A stretch of DNA of 64,000 bases from positions 23,227,825 through 23,291,824 of the forward strand of contig NC_059506.1 of the NCBI RefSeq assembly GCF_914767665.1, given 5' to 3'. This DNA comes from Harmonia axyridis (Eukaryota; Arthropoda; Insecta; Coleoptera; Coccinellidae). The notes beneath the pieces were generated by a model that had not been told where the DNA came from, made no database searches, and saw nothing but the letters and a program-made list of their open reading frames with translations. Every line of letters begins with the position of its first letter. Within the stretch, counting starts at the first letter, position 1. The position numbers and the translations under genes are program-made. This document shows, piece after piece, positions 45,600 to 57,739 of the stretch.

Positions 45600-47199
45600 A
45601 CTGTACTTCCCGCTTGTATTCTTTAACATGAAGTGCATCTACCTGGCCAGCTGCTTTTTGCCTTTGGAGTAAAATTAGGACACAATTTTTGTGATTCTGT
45701 GAATTCTCGTGCTGTTCAATAGTAATAGGATTTTTCCAATCATTAAATCCGGTAGATGCAAATGGACCTTTTCCATTGAATAAACGGCATGGCAGAAAGT
45801 AGAGACGTCCTGTGCTGGCAGAGTAAATCAAGAAATCGCGAGTGTGAGTCTCGGCATTTTTCAATCGGGTTTTAAACAATCCTTTCGAACAATATCGAAC
45901 GCGATCATTGTAATTCCTTCTTGAAGCTTCAAAATCTAATAAATCAATATTTTGTTTAATTCCACGATTGATAAAATTCTGCCTCAACTCCTCTGTTATT
46001 TCATCCCACAGAGCTGGATCATAACTGAAGTTATCTGAACTGCCGCTAATTTCTGGAAAAGCTTTTTTCGGATTTTCACAAGATTCCACTTGTTCCGGAA
46101 TCTCCATAATGCTTTCAGCTTTGTTTGATGTGTTGTTACCACTTGTTGAAGGTTGATCGAATTCTTGTTGAATTTCACTCAGCTCTGTCGAGTCCACTTT
46201 TTGTTTTTTATCACCTTTTTGTAAAAAGGTGTCAATCTTGGGAATCTTCTTCACCAGTTCCTCATTTTTTTCTGATCTTTCCTTTGCTCGTTTTCTATAT
46301 TCACAACCACTTTCACGTTTTCTTGATATTGCGAAAAAAAGAATGAACAAGTAGATCTGAAGATAAGTTCCCACAAAATTTATTTATACTAAAAATTGCA
46401 CTAGTAATGTTTAAAAATGACTGGCGACAACTCTATAGTGGTTAGTTCTCGATTCTGAGTGTATTGCATGGACGGAAAAATAGGACTGACGAGCTGCCAG
46501 TGCCGATTCCGAAATTCACGCAAAAAATTTAACTAGTTACTTGCATCCATTGAAAATAATACCTACTAGGGCAACTCATCAAACGTGCCGCATTCATATT
46601 TTAAATATTATGCCAGTCCTCTGATTTCCCTGACAGTAATCCGTGTTTTATTAGTAGCAATTACAATTTACGATAGGATAGGTTTTCCACGTTCTCTTTG
46701 ATGCGCTTAACCGCCGACAGTGCCGACTGCTGTTCGGTTTTAGGGCGGCTCCTTTGATTTTCAGATTACCGAGGGGTGTGAAAAATGCAACAATATTTCT
46801 ATCTTCCATTCAAAAGAATTATACATCGGTAATGAAAAAATGTGCGAAATTTTCGAAGATGGCTATTTCTACATTTTCGTAGAGGACTTGAAGAATTTTT
46901 TTTTATTCACCGAAAAATTTGCCGCCCCTAAAATTGTGCCGCCCCTAGGCCATGGCCTATGTTGGCCTAGGCGGTAATAGGGCACTGCTTGAGTGTTTTA
47001 AATTATGTAGAACAATTTCTACAGACAATGCCAGTTGTATCGTGTGAAATAAGAAACAAAGTTGTCCATCATCTCTGGTTCAGAAGGTCATCAGGTCAGA
47101 ATAACATATCCCTTGTAAAAGCTACAAAGCTAAATTTTTGGACATTCGAATGGATAGATATGAATAGATATTTTTTTAATATACTTATATATTAATATA

Positions 47200-48325
47200 C
47201 AGGGTGTAACTGAATAAGTGTAAAACATTTAAGGAGGTGATTCCTCATCGAAAAAAAGATAGGATCTTTCATATAAAGAAACTTCATTGGAGCATCCCTT
47301 GTTAAGATACAGCCCCTTAAAGGGGGTTCATAAAATTTGTATAACAATTTTTTTCACAAGCACTGAAAAAGTTACAATATTGAAATTAACCTGACGTTTT
47401 GTACTACCAAAAAGACACTTAGCCAGTAATTTATTTGGTTTACCCCATGGTTGTAAGGGGTGAAAAACGCAACCCCTAAAATTAATTTCCAATGTAACTT
47501 TTTGTCTTATTATTTGTTTACCATTTAAAAATTTATTTCCGATAGCCTGTTTCATTCTAAACAAAAAATGTCTCTTGGGTTTTTTGCCCAAAATAAACCA
47601 GTAAGCAGCAAAACATTATTTTACGAACAACTACAGAGATACATCGTCATAAATGCGAACTGGATTTATTGTTATTTTGTAGTTAGTACCTGCATTAAAC
47701 GATTAAAGGGTAATAAACAAAACTAAGTTATTAATAACAAAACACACAACATGTAGAAATCATAGTGAATGTTCAATATGTCTACCTTCAAACATTACGC
47801 ATGCGTCTAGACGTCGGCGCATTGAGCCACGTATTCGCTCAAATATTCCTGGAGTCTCTCTGATTACCCTGCACGCATCGATGTATCTCTGTAGTTGTTC
47901 GTAAAATAATGTTTTGCTGCTTACTGGTTTATTTTGGGCAAAAAACCCAAGAGACATTTTTTGTTTAGAATGAAACAGGCTATAGGAAATAAATTTTTAA
48001 ATGGTAAACAAATAATAAGACAAAAAGTTACATTGGAAATAAATTTTAGGGGTTGCGTTTTTCACCCCTTACAACCATGGGGTAAACCAAATAAATTACT
48101 GGCTAAGTGTCTTTTTGGTAGTACAAAACGTCAGGTTAATTTCAATATTGTAACTTTTTCAGTGCTTGTGAAAAAAATTGTTATACAAATTTTATGTACC
48201 CCCTTTAAGGGGCTGTATCTTAACAAGGGATGCTCCAATGAAGTTTCTTTATATGAAAGATCCTATCTTCTTTTCGATGAGGAATCACCTCCTTAAATGT
48301 TTTACACTTATTCAGTTACACCCTG
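47200..48325. mobile_element. Foldback transposon with ~447-base arms and a captured transposase tail
   Basis: Left arm 47200-47647 and right arm 47879-48325 are almost perfect inverted copies, starting cagggtgtaactgaataag, with TA duplicated outside. The arms each contain the same open frame (GKKPKRHFLFRMKQAIGNKF), which is therefore arm sequence and not two genes. The short spacer holds the end of a transposase ORF (47760-47957, minus strand). Confidence 0.95.
47760..47957 (-). pseudogene. C-terminal fragment of a DDE (Tc1/IS630-like) transposase
   Basis: The segment YIDACRVIRETPGIFERIRGSMRRRLDACVMFEGRHIEHSL matches the usual end of insect DDE transposases (a helical ERIRxSMRRR-type block, a Cys, and a final G-R-H-x-E-H-x-L). 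Only about 45 codons are left, starting within the right arm of the foldback. It shows that the palindrome arose from a coding element by internal deletion and arm expansion. Confidence 0.6.
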
Positions 48326-48694
48326 TATATAATATGATTCTCACGTAATTTTTCATTAACATTTGTTTTGATTTCTACACTTCAGTTTTATTAGATGGCA
48401 ATTTTTCAATTATTGAAAAAACAAGACTCATTTGGCCATAATTTTTGATACAATCGATGGTTTTTGCCCATTAACGAATTTAACTCATTGATCTGTCAAT
48501 TAGATAAACTATTTTATGGCACAGAGGTCGTATTAATTCTCCCTATAATGACATCATTTATTTCCTCCTAGTTAATATTTTATTAACTATTCACGCGACC
48601 ACCTCTCTGCTCTAAACATTTCCACATCTTTTTGTGATGCCATTGAAAACTTTATCCAATGTATGGGGTGAATTGATAATTTCTTAACCCAGTT

Positions 48695-49745
48695 TAGTTT
48701 GAGCGCGCGTCAAAGATGGACATTAGCAAAAGAAAAAATACACTATATTTTACAGTTTCTCTTAGAAAAATGCAAGCCAGGTGGCTGAAAAAGTAAATAG
48801 TGGTATGGTTCTGATAATGTAACAGCCAATCACGCACAATTTTGTTTTCGTTTATTCCGTTACGGTAATTTCGATGTCAATTATCACCACGCACTGTAAG
48901 GCCAATTGTCGAAAATGTCTATTGTTCACGGACATTGTCTAGTCCGAGCTGAAGATTGCACAACAAACCATTTGAAACCATTTGAATAAGGCCTGTCTCA
49001 AGAAGAAGCTCATTGTGTAACTACCACACGAGTTAACGCGAAAAACCTCATGGACCGAATTTCCATCTATGAATCGCAACAAAATCGACCCATTTTTTGA
49101 AGCGGTTGGTGACTGGTGATGAAAAGTGGGTCACTTACGACAACGTCAAGCAGAAACGGTCGTGGTCGAAACGCGGTTAGCCGGCGGAAAAGTTAGCCAA
49201 GCTAGGATTGACGGCCAAGAAGTTTTTGCTGTGTGTTTGGTGGAATTGGCAGAGAATTATCTAATATGAGCTGCTCCCCTACGTCGCAACTGTTAACTCG
49301 AAACTGTACTGTCAACAATTGAAGAAAGCAATCACCCAGAAACGGCAATAGGAGAGGAATTGTGTTCCATCAGGACAATGCCAGGCCACACACATCGATA
49401 GTGACTCGCCAGAAGTTCCGGGAGCTTGGTTGGGTTGGGAGGTTCTTATGCATCCACCTCATAGTCTGGATATGGCACCAAGTGATAACCATCGGTTTCT
49501 GTCCATGGTGAAGAATTTTGCTGGTGAAAAATTGATCTTCAACAGGTTCTCGTAAAAATCGACAGTCTCAATTTTTTGCCAATTAGCACGAGGGCTGAGA
49601 GGGAGGCATAATGATATTACTTTCAAAATAACAAGAAGTTATCGAACAAAACGGCGCATATTCGACCTAAATCGGATCATTCCAACAATATTTTTCATGC
49701 AAAAATCAACGATTTATTTTTACTACTTCTTATATAAATAGAGTA
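48695..49745 (+). pseudogene. Mariner transposase, cecropia-type (SETMAR-like), degenerate copy 1
   Basis: Starts near ATG 48716. Recognisable pieces in shifting frames are LVTGDEKWVTYDNVKQKRSW (first catalytic Asp kept), LTAKKFLLCVWWNWQ, a decayed F-H-Q-D-N-A-R-P-H block, and EVLMHPPHSLDMAPSDN. Multiple stops and frameshifts. The same early and middle segments occur at 57740-58910. Confidence 0.88.
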
Positions 49746-49759
49746 TGTCCTTTCAACTT

Positions 49760-50089
49760 CACTGAACGATCCAAAATGGGCAATTTAGGGGATGAAGCAT
49801 TGCATTCAAAATCAACAGAAACTCATTTACAGCGAAGAGTAGAGCCTATAACCCATATAATACTTCGAACGTTCAGCATTGAATCCAATTTGATTGGCCA
49901 ATTCATGAATATAGCATCTTATTACTGAAATTGGAAAATTAGCCCCCGTATTCTTTATCAGTCACGTTCTATACAAGTGACGGAAGAACCCCGGAATTAA
50001 CATATTACCTAGGGAAATCCGGTTGGACGTACGGCCCATTTAGCAAGGGAGCACGATTGAATGAACTATCGATTTTATCTGAGTTGGCT
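49760..50089. repeat. Long direct repeat, copy 1 (LTR-like)
   Basis: Matches 50651-50990 closely over about 330 bases (shared agcctataacccatataatac, ggttggacgtacggccc). Downstream of it AATAAA occurs at 50200 and a tggcgatcctgccag sequence at about 50297, which looks like a primer-binding region after an LTR. Confidence 0.85.
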
Positions 50090-50650
50090 GAGTAAGAATG
50101 ATCTTATTGAGTAGTAGTCTGTAATTCATTCATTTGATGCTCACATTCTTGCATTACATCATGTGAGTTTTCATCTGTGATCAGTACAGTGTGCAGTAAG
50201 AAATAAATACTCTTTGATGAGTCTGGAGAGTATTAATTAACCATTCCTTCATCTGTATAACGATTGACCGAACCTACCCTAGCTGGGTACATCACATGGC
50301 GATCCTGCCAGTCCTATACAGTTAGAGGACTATGGTTCTTATCAACATTTGGGTATGTGACTCCAGTGGAAGATCCTAGTTCAATCGCCAATCCAAGATG
50401 GGATCTTCAGAGATTGAAGCCAAGTTCCTGTCAGTACCAGACATCCTGGGAGATGGAGCCTTCCTGTATGCATATTGGAAAGTCGAATGGGCCATCGAGA
50501 AGAAGATCACTGATCAGGAGAAGCCATCATGATTTGGTATGAAACCGTAAGAAAAATGTAGCTTCCTCCTTGTTATGTCTGATTCTCCATGGATAGTGAT
50601 GAACTATTAGCCGAGTTACGTGGTGAACGTGGGGAACGGGCCGATAGAAT
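50090..50650 (+). mobile_element. Interior remnant of a probable LTR retrotransposon
   Basis: Lies between the two direct repeats. It holds a polyadenylation-like signal, the tggcgatcctgccag stretch, and near 50592 an ATG opening a short gag-like frame (MDSDELLAELRGERGERADR) that runs into the second repeat and stops at 50692. Most of gag and all of pol are gone. The assignment rests on layout only. Confidence 0.45.
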
Positions 50651-50990
50651 CACTGAACGATCCAAAACAGCCAAAGAATGGGCAATTTAGAGGATGAATT
50701 ATTGCATTCAAAATCAACGGAAACTCATTTATTCCAAAGAGTAGAGCCTATAACCCATATAATACTTCGAACGTTCAGCATTGAATCCAATTTGATTGGC
50801 CAATTCATGAATATAGCATCTTATTACTGAAATTGGAAAATTAGCCCTCGTATACTTTATCAGTCACGTTCTATACAAGTGACGGAAGAACCCCGGAATT
50901 AACATATTACCTAGGGAAATCCGGTTGGACGTACGGCCCATTTAGCAAGGGAGCACGATTGAATAAACTATCGATTTTATCTGAGTTGGC
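50651..50990. repeat. Long direct repeat, copy 2 (LTR-like)
   Basis: Second copy of 49760-50089. It has an extra 12-base segment (cagccaaagaat) near its left end, and similarity stops at gagttggc. Confidence 0.85.
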
Positions 50991-51479
50991 ACCGTATAAA
51001 CCTGTTTATAGAGACGTCAATAATTTCCATCGCCAATGAATGTCAGCCACAAACTCCTGCTGCTCATCTTGATTGAGATTTCCCCGGAAAACTAATTAAT
51101 AATTTTGGAGGAATTGAACTCCTATAACTCCATTGAAATTGATTCAATTCCGAGAAAATTAATTGAAAAGGACGAAAAAAACCTGAAAGAGAATATCGGA
51201 TCTAATTGATGGTTTGGTATTAGAAATTCGGAATTGGCAAATCATTTAAATACAGAATTTGAAAAATCGAAAAAACAAAATATTTTTATGGAATATCGGT
51301 AACTGCCTAATATTGATTGGAACAGCATAGTATATGATGGCTAACAAGTAGTTTTTCTAATTTTTCTTTGGCTAAAATTGTTCGGTTAGTCCCAAGATTC
51401 AGAAACCTGAATCAGACTGAAGTCGATTTAATATGGACAACGTTAGAGGAAAGGTAAAGAGGATCGTGATTATCACTGA

Positions 51480-52190
51480 TGGTGAATACTGATGGAATAC
51501 TTCAAGAAATGGAGATTCAAAGTGAACACATCATAAACAGTTGCAATCTACTTCGGAGGAACAACAGTAAAGAAAGAAAGAGCAGGAAACGTCAAAATAG
51601 AAAACCAGACGATAGAATGGAAAAAGGAAGCAAAATAACTTGGAGTAATACTGGATGAAAGAATGAATTTCAACAAACAGATAAAAGAAAACAGAAAAAA
51701 GTCAAGGAAATTGCACGGCAGATTGTACCCATTGCTCAACCCTAGAAGTAAACTTTCTTTAGAAAACAAGCTGAAGATAATAAAAATAGTGCTAATACCA
51801 AGCATTACGTATGCAAGAGTTACCTGGTACAAAACGAAAGACAATAATAATGATCAGTTGCAAGGTACACTAAATTCAGTAATAAAAACAGCGGTTGGCG
51901 CTCCATGGTATATAACTAACCAGCAAATCAGAGAATAACTAAAAATTGAAACTTTTGTCAATAAACAAAGAAAGAAAACAAAAGAGACGTTGAAAGAGCA
52001 CGAGAATAAGGAATTAAAACAGATAATACAAATTAAAGTAAGAAAGACCGATAAGAGGAAATACCTCTTTCAAAGAACTAGATAGAAGAAAAAAGTGACA
52101 TGAATTAGGGAGGAAAGCCTCCCGATCAGACAACAGCAGAAAATAGGAGAAATGAAATCAGAGGCGAAGGGAATGTAAATTCCGGACCTT
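51480..52190 (+). pseudogene. Jockey-type LINE, 3' reverse-transcriptase fragment (copy 2)
   Basis: Corresponds to the thumb and C-terminal part of the copy at 18941-19276 (EYFKKWRFKVNT, then VTWYKTKDNNNDQL), with stops, and extends further 3' (NSVIKTAVGAPWYITNQQIRE and a Lys-rich tail). The last part allows the ORF2 end to be placed near 52190. Confidence 0.85.
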
Positions 52191-53094
52191 AAACAAAAAG
52201 AAGATCTGAGCTCTGAGCTGATGGTGAATGAGTTCCCTTCCAACATCAACTTTCCCTAACCCTCCAACGATTTTGCATGCTTCAATTCATGTTTCGCTAC
52301 TGGAATTTTCAAAAACACGGTAATTTATCAATTCATCGTATGCCATTGGTCGAGATGTGGATGCGCGTATCTAGAGAAGGAAACAGCGAGAATTTTCTGG
52401 AAGATTTTCAATAATTATTGACACTTCAGGAAATATACGTAACTTGTTTTAAATTTTAGCCATTACTAGTTTAATTTGAGATTAGAATTTATCGGCGAGA
52501 ATTGTGTCGGGATTCTCGGTAAGTGTTGACATGAATATTTGCATTCAACAAGTAATAATCTCACAGGACGAATTGATTAATTTTGAAACAGTTGTTTCCA
52601 TCTTGTAGAAATGTATTTCAGGTTTGGTAGAATTCTTTTTGTGTCAAATAATTTCCACAAAACTCCTTCTCAGGTTCATTTATGATAATGTAATCATTTC
52701 TTTATAATTTCTTCCGACATATTCTAATATCGTTGTTCATTTTCCCAAAGCACCTCCCGTGAGATAGGAATGAAAGTTGAATTTTCAAGAAAAACTGTGT
52801 TTTTACTCCTTAATTCTGGGAATTATTGAGTGATGTGATAGCTTCAACGAAAAAACTCTATCTAGGACTTATTCATTAATTTTTTTTCAATATAATTACA
52901 ATATGGAGTGATTTCAAAATAATACTTTACTAGGCAGGAACGGCTTCAAAATTTATTTTATCACCACTAATTTGCATTAGACGAATAGACTAGGAGATTA
53001 TTTACGAATAGTATGTTTGCGCTGTACTGCCATTCGTTAAATCTTATTAACGAATTTCGATATTTTGGTATCAAAGTATGTATATGATGTTGCT
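52191..53094. other. Region between LINE fragments
   Basis: AT-rich sequence with no ORF of interest, no inverted repeats seen and no recognised transposon. Confidence 0.35.
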
Positions 53095-53835
53095 GCAGCT
53101 GGATATACTCAACAGTCTCTACAGACCATGGTGCAATATTCATGGAAAACGCATTCAATAAAATGGCATACAAAATGAAGTTGATGAAATATCTAACCAA
53201 ACTTAGAGGTTTATACAATCTTACCTGCAAATAGAAAATTTAGAGTGAATATCGAAAGTACCAGGTCGACGATTAGAAAAATTACGGAGTTCCTCAAGGA
53301 TCGGTGATAGGACCACTGCTGTTCAACTTATACATGACAGACATACCAAAAATGAATAGATGCAAGATAGCCCAGTTAGCAGATGACACCGCTGTCAGCT
53401 TTCTACTATCACAGTAGACTACAGTAAAACTCAGAAAGCGATAACTAGTCAGTTACAGATAGACTTAGATAAACTGATGAAATACTTCAAGAAATGGAGA
53501 CGAAAACAGTTGCAATATACTTTGGAGGATCAACAGTAAAGAAACAAAAAGCAGAAAATGTCAAAATTGAAAATATTACGATAGAATGGAAAAAGAGAGC
53601 TAAATAGCTAGGATTAACTCAAAATGAAACAATGAATTTCAGCAAACAGATAGAAGAAAACAGGAAAAAGACAAAGAAATTCCACGGGAGACTGTACCCG
53701 CTGTTCAACCCAAAAAGTAAACTTTCCTTAGAAAACAAGTAAAAGATAATAAAATTAATGCTAATCTTATACCAAGCATTACGTATGCAGGAGTAACCTG
53801 GTATAATACGAAAGACAATAAGAAAGATCAGTGGC
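53095..53835 (+). pseudogene. Jockey-type LINE reverse-transcriptase fragment (copy 3)
   Basis: Shares the order of the 18.5 kb copy: a decayed motif A (GAIFMENAFNKMAYKMK), GVPQGSVIGPLLFNLYM in a shifted frame, AQLADDTAVS (catalytic ADD kept here, unlike the 18.5 kb copy) and the KYFKKW and RKKTKKFHGRLYPLFNPKSKL segments. Stops and frameshifts throughout. Confidence 0.85.
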
Positions 53836-53839
53836 AGAG

Positions 53840-54970
53840 TTATTTTTGAGAACTCCTGAGGATTCAAATTCTTCATTATCAGCAATTCATTTTGAAATAG
53901 CCTGTGTGTTATGTATATGATAAATTTTATAATTGGCCGAAAATAAGAAATAATAACTTTGAATCCTCATCATTCCTTATGGCAATATCAGAAAGCATTA
54001 GAGAGCAAAAGGATGTTGGTTAAAGGTCAAATTTATGATGATTTACATGATCGGTAGTATTATACGATTTCGATGTGAAATATGATATAAGAGAATACGC
54101 ATAAAGAATCGAAAGAAGGAATCTTCATAAAAAGCTTAGCAAAATATTAATGCCCGAATTTACATCGTACTTCGGGATGAAAAGAAATCCATCCCAGAAG
54201 CAACAAATGTTTTTCCTCAGCCTGTGATCTCCCCAGCATAATATAAAAATTTATGACGAAGACTTATGACTATATATGGCACTGATGTATGAGAAATTCC
54301 TATCTGCCACATGAACATTTAACACACAATAAATGCCGCTGAAGTGGAAAGAGGTTTCAGGCAACGACGGAATTGAAATTCACAACATAAACGATATGGG
54401 ATTCAACTGATAAAATACGTTAGAGCATCAGCTTCATTTTGAAGGATAATAGTTCTCTCCTCCTTTATCCATATCATATACCATAGGACGTAGTTAAATT
54501 TCAGTATGCTGTGGGAGTTTTCTCATTGTTTTCGAAACTTCAAGATGAAGTTGTAAGGTTATGGAAGATTTTTCAATTAAGATAGCTATTTTTTATTCAC
54601 TCACAAAATGAATGCATCACTGAGTATTATATAGGATTCGAGCATTTCAAAAAAAGGAAAAATGAAATCTTATCTATAAATTGACAACTAAAATAATCAA
54701 TGGGATATGAAAAAAACTCAAGTATTAGGTACACATTTCGAAAACTCTACAAACAAACATCATCATCTAAATACTCCGATATTAATGTATCGGAGTATTT
54801 ATTTGGCTTATAGCTACACCTGATTCGTTGAGGTAAGCAATTACAGCAACAGTTTAATTTTTCATGGTTTTGTATTGAACTTGAATATGGAATGGTTTGT
54901 ATTATAACTGAAAAACATTTTTTAGGTCTGTTGGAGAGAGATTTGATATGGCAAAGACAAGTCTTCACAT
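53840..54970. other. Region without a supported gene
   Basis: AT-rich. A short palindrome (aatactccgatattaatgt, then acattaatatcggagtatt-like) is at about 54770-54805. Nothing else recognised. Confidence 0.35.
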
Positions 54971-54974
54971 TTTA

Positions 54975-55904
54975 TTCATTATATAGCGCCAAAGATAATT
55001 AAATGGCGATCAGGAGAATAAGCTGCTGAAGTGAAGGAGGGTTTTTCAATAAGTGGGCTGGATTCAAGCCAGGGTATGATAAATGGTAGTTACATACCAA
55101 TAAAAGCCCCCAAAAAAAGGCCCAGAATATTATGTGATAGTCCGAGGGAGCAACGAAAAATATGGCGGGTAGGGTATGACTTCCCATTTCAACGTTTCCA
55201 AGTATGTCTTGCCCACTTACGCAACTTGAGGTGGAGCATTGTCATGCTGTAAGATCACTTTATCATGTCTCTAGTTGTATTGCGGCCGTTTGTCTCTCAA
55301 TGCTCGGCTCAAACGTTTTAATTTCCTTCGATAACGATCGGCTGTCATTGTTTCAGTCGGTTTTAACAACTCATAATACACTACGCCTAGCTGGTCCCAC
55401 CAAAAACTGAGCATGCCTTGGAACCGTGAATATTCGGTTTGGCCGTCAACGTAGAAGTATGACCGGGATATCCCCATGATTTTCTGCGCTTGGAATTATC
55501 GTAATAAATCCATTTTTGTTTAAATTCACAATGCCCACCCGATTTCCTTGTCTCTGAATCATTCCCATGACTTTCAGGCGTTTTGAAATGGCTTGTTGCG
55601 TCACTCCCAATGATCCTGCCAATTCTTGTTGCATTTGACACGTGTCTTGATCACGTGAAGCCTTCAATTCTTCATCTTCGAAAACCTTCTGCCTTCCACC
55701 TCCATGCTGAGGATAAAATCGTTAAAATCACCGTTCTTGAAGCGTTGAAACTTGAAACCATTCTCGGTCCGTTCTTTCACTAATAGCGGCCACACCATAG
55801 GTATTTGAGAGCATTTGATGAGCCTCAGCCGCATATTTCATTATATTGAAGCAGAAAATTAAAACCTCCCGCAAATGGTGGGAGTTTGGCTCGTAATCTG
55901 ACAT
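54975..55904 (-). pseudogene. Mariner transposase, irritans-like, frameshifted
   Basis: Start codon at 55904 on the minus strand (MSDYEPNSHHLREVL). Then the SNTYGVAAISERT region, LAGSLGVTQQAISKRLKVMGMIQ (helix-turn-helix), KWIYYDNSKRRKSWGYPG where the usual GDEKW aspartate is changed, WWDQLGVVYYELLKPTET, RLSRALRDKRPQYN, and a decayed C-terminus with APSDYH. At least three frameshifts spread these parts over different frames between 55904 and 54975. Not functional. Confidence 0.9.
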
Positions 55905-55909
55905 GTTTA

Positions 55910-57739
55910 ATCGAAAATAACTTTATGATGCAGACACAAATCGACTAATATTTCATTGGGTTATGTTTAAAAATACCTAAGCTTATTGTATGACATCTAC
56001 GCTCTATTTATTTAGATTCATTTAGCGCTACAGCCATCCACTGCAAAACGGCGGAAGCGTTTTGAACACCTAATAAAATGACATGATATTTTGGACACAA
56101 TGCGATTCCTCAATTTTCTGAAACAATTTTTGTAGAAAAACCCATATAGAAATAATAAATAGATGCTTCGATTATGCATTTCATCATTTCTTCGAGCTTC
56201 TTTCCGAATATACGATTAAAATTCGGAATAAAGAAATTTATTCTCCGAAAGTCATTTAGTGGTTCAAATAGTCAGAAAAACTTATTTAGCTAAATTTATG
56301 GATAACTCACTATATCGACGAACAACGTTCACATGAAATCTGACAAACAGATTCGGATATATGGAAATTTTACGATGCAGTTTTTTTCAATAAGCCAAAA
56401 ATACTATCCTCAAGAAATTTTGCATGAACAGTTTTTTTGTATCTTTGTAACTACAACCTTTGAATTTTATTCGATTCTCAGCTTTATATTGAAAAATAAC
56501 TGGCATTTCATCAGAATAACCTGTTCTTCTGTTGGTACAAGCGCCCAGAAATTAATCTCAATAAGAAATTTGACATAACTTTGCCAGAGCAAATTCCCAC
56601 GTTTGCCGAGCATTCTACAAATTCATTAAGAAACTGAAATTAAAATTCCTATTTCCCAACAATCAACATGCCGAAAGTTAACGTTATGTTGGATGTGGAT
56701 TATCCTCAAAGAATGAGAGGATAAGGAAATCTCAATTGTGTCTTGACTGTGGAAACTGCATGAACTTTACCAAAGTTTGTATGTGCGAAATCCATTCAAT
56801 ATGTTACTGCTAAGATATTATGAATAGTAATGATGGAACACTCAGAATCTTGAAGAGGATTCAGCAGTATTCCATTATATTTTACGAGTAGGTATGAACA
56901 TTTCGGTAGATTCCTGAGTTCATACATCGTTACTCTTGAGTTCGTGACTCACTCACTTTACAAGGTGTTTCATTGGTATGTATAATACATACGGTAACCA
57001 GAGATAAAGCTATCCTAGACGAGTCTAAAAAAACCTCGTATGTCGAGATGTAGAGTGAATAATGGATTCACCTATATTTTCAATTCCTTATAACTTTTGA
57101 ACCACCCAGTAACTTCGATTGATATTTGAAACGTATGATTCAGTCCATTTAGTTCATCGATTTATACTTAAACTGATCAAAAATTTTAGGTTTGTATTAG
57201 AAGAATATAGGACAAGCTGAGATTCAACACCCTATATAGTGGAATAGTGGAATTTATATTAATATATTTAAAAGAAGAAAATTTGAGATCATTTTTTCCA
57301 TTCTGAAATTTCATGATGAAGCGGTGGAAAAATCAAACCCTATAATATCTCCCATCAAAATATTTTCAAGAATCAACATTTTTCGAAAGATTTATCCATC
57401 CGAAGAGACAAACTCAATAAAAATATATTTTGTATTCTGATTTTTCTTAGTAAAATTGTTAGTTGTATAACAAAAAATAATTTTTTTTTGTAGGCCTCTG
57501 TAAAATGTAATTATATTGATTAATATCAAGTAGGTTAGGTTGAAGCAAAATACATTCAATTTTGGGTTAAAATTCACTAAAGTTTTCAATTTCAACAGGG
57601 GTCAACTTGTAGGGCAACGGTCTAGTTAAGAAATATAGAATGAACCCCCCTAATTTTCGTCTTAGTAAGTATTTGGTGTAGTAAAAAAAAATCATTATTT
57701 TCCTATAGATAAAGTTTTGAGATTAGTTGACTCACTTCA
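55910..57739. other. Region without a supported gene
   Basis: AT-rich, with repeat ends such as acaaggtgtttcattggta (56960). The frame 56333-56578 has no support. No exon or RNA gene identified. Confidence 0.35.

Larger units (their letters stand above)
38595..46374 (-). pseudogene. hAT transposase, ZMYM1-like, split by an inserted transposon
   Basis: Cut-and-paste transposase. The N-terminal part (46374 down to 45600) has a basic start (KRESGCEYRKRAKER), a Ser/Glu-rich linker and a TTF-type zinc-finger region (FLIYSASTGRLYFLPCRLF ... HENSQNHKNC). It resumes at 40969 with QYWREVLKRVVAAIK, then VDSTPDITHTDQLAF (RNase H-like core). An in-frame TGA and a TAA follow (one near KEE, one at the exon end), then a GTAAG...CAG intron (39944-40560) with no frame change. 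The next exon gives PNPGHKAEDLYNAVIK, RGQSYDNAANMSG and the C-terminal dimerisation motif CSAERSFSALKRIL, ending at 38595. The true start may be in a small upstream exon, since residues before KRESG look intronic. Inactive because of the insertion and two nonsense codons. Confidence 0.92.
38397..46987 (-). mobile_element. hAT-superfamily transposon (ZMYM1-like) with perfect 8-bp target duplication
   Basis: Terminal sequences cagggccggatta (left) and taatagggcactg (right) are imperfect inverted repeats, followed inward on both sides by ccgcccctaggcc tracts. The 8 bases CTTGAGTG are duplicated at 38389-38396 and 46988-46995. Total length is 8591 bases, of which 4630 are an inserted P-type element (40970-45599). 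Without the insert and one copy of its target duplication the hAT is about 3.95 kb. Its single gene is on the minus strand. Confidence 0.95.

Noticed and set aside
47328..48296. Two divergent genes for the same GKKPKRHFLF protein
   Set aside because: They are the two arms of a foldback element read in opposite directions.
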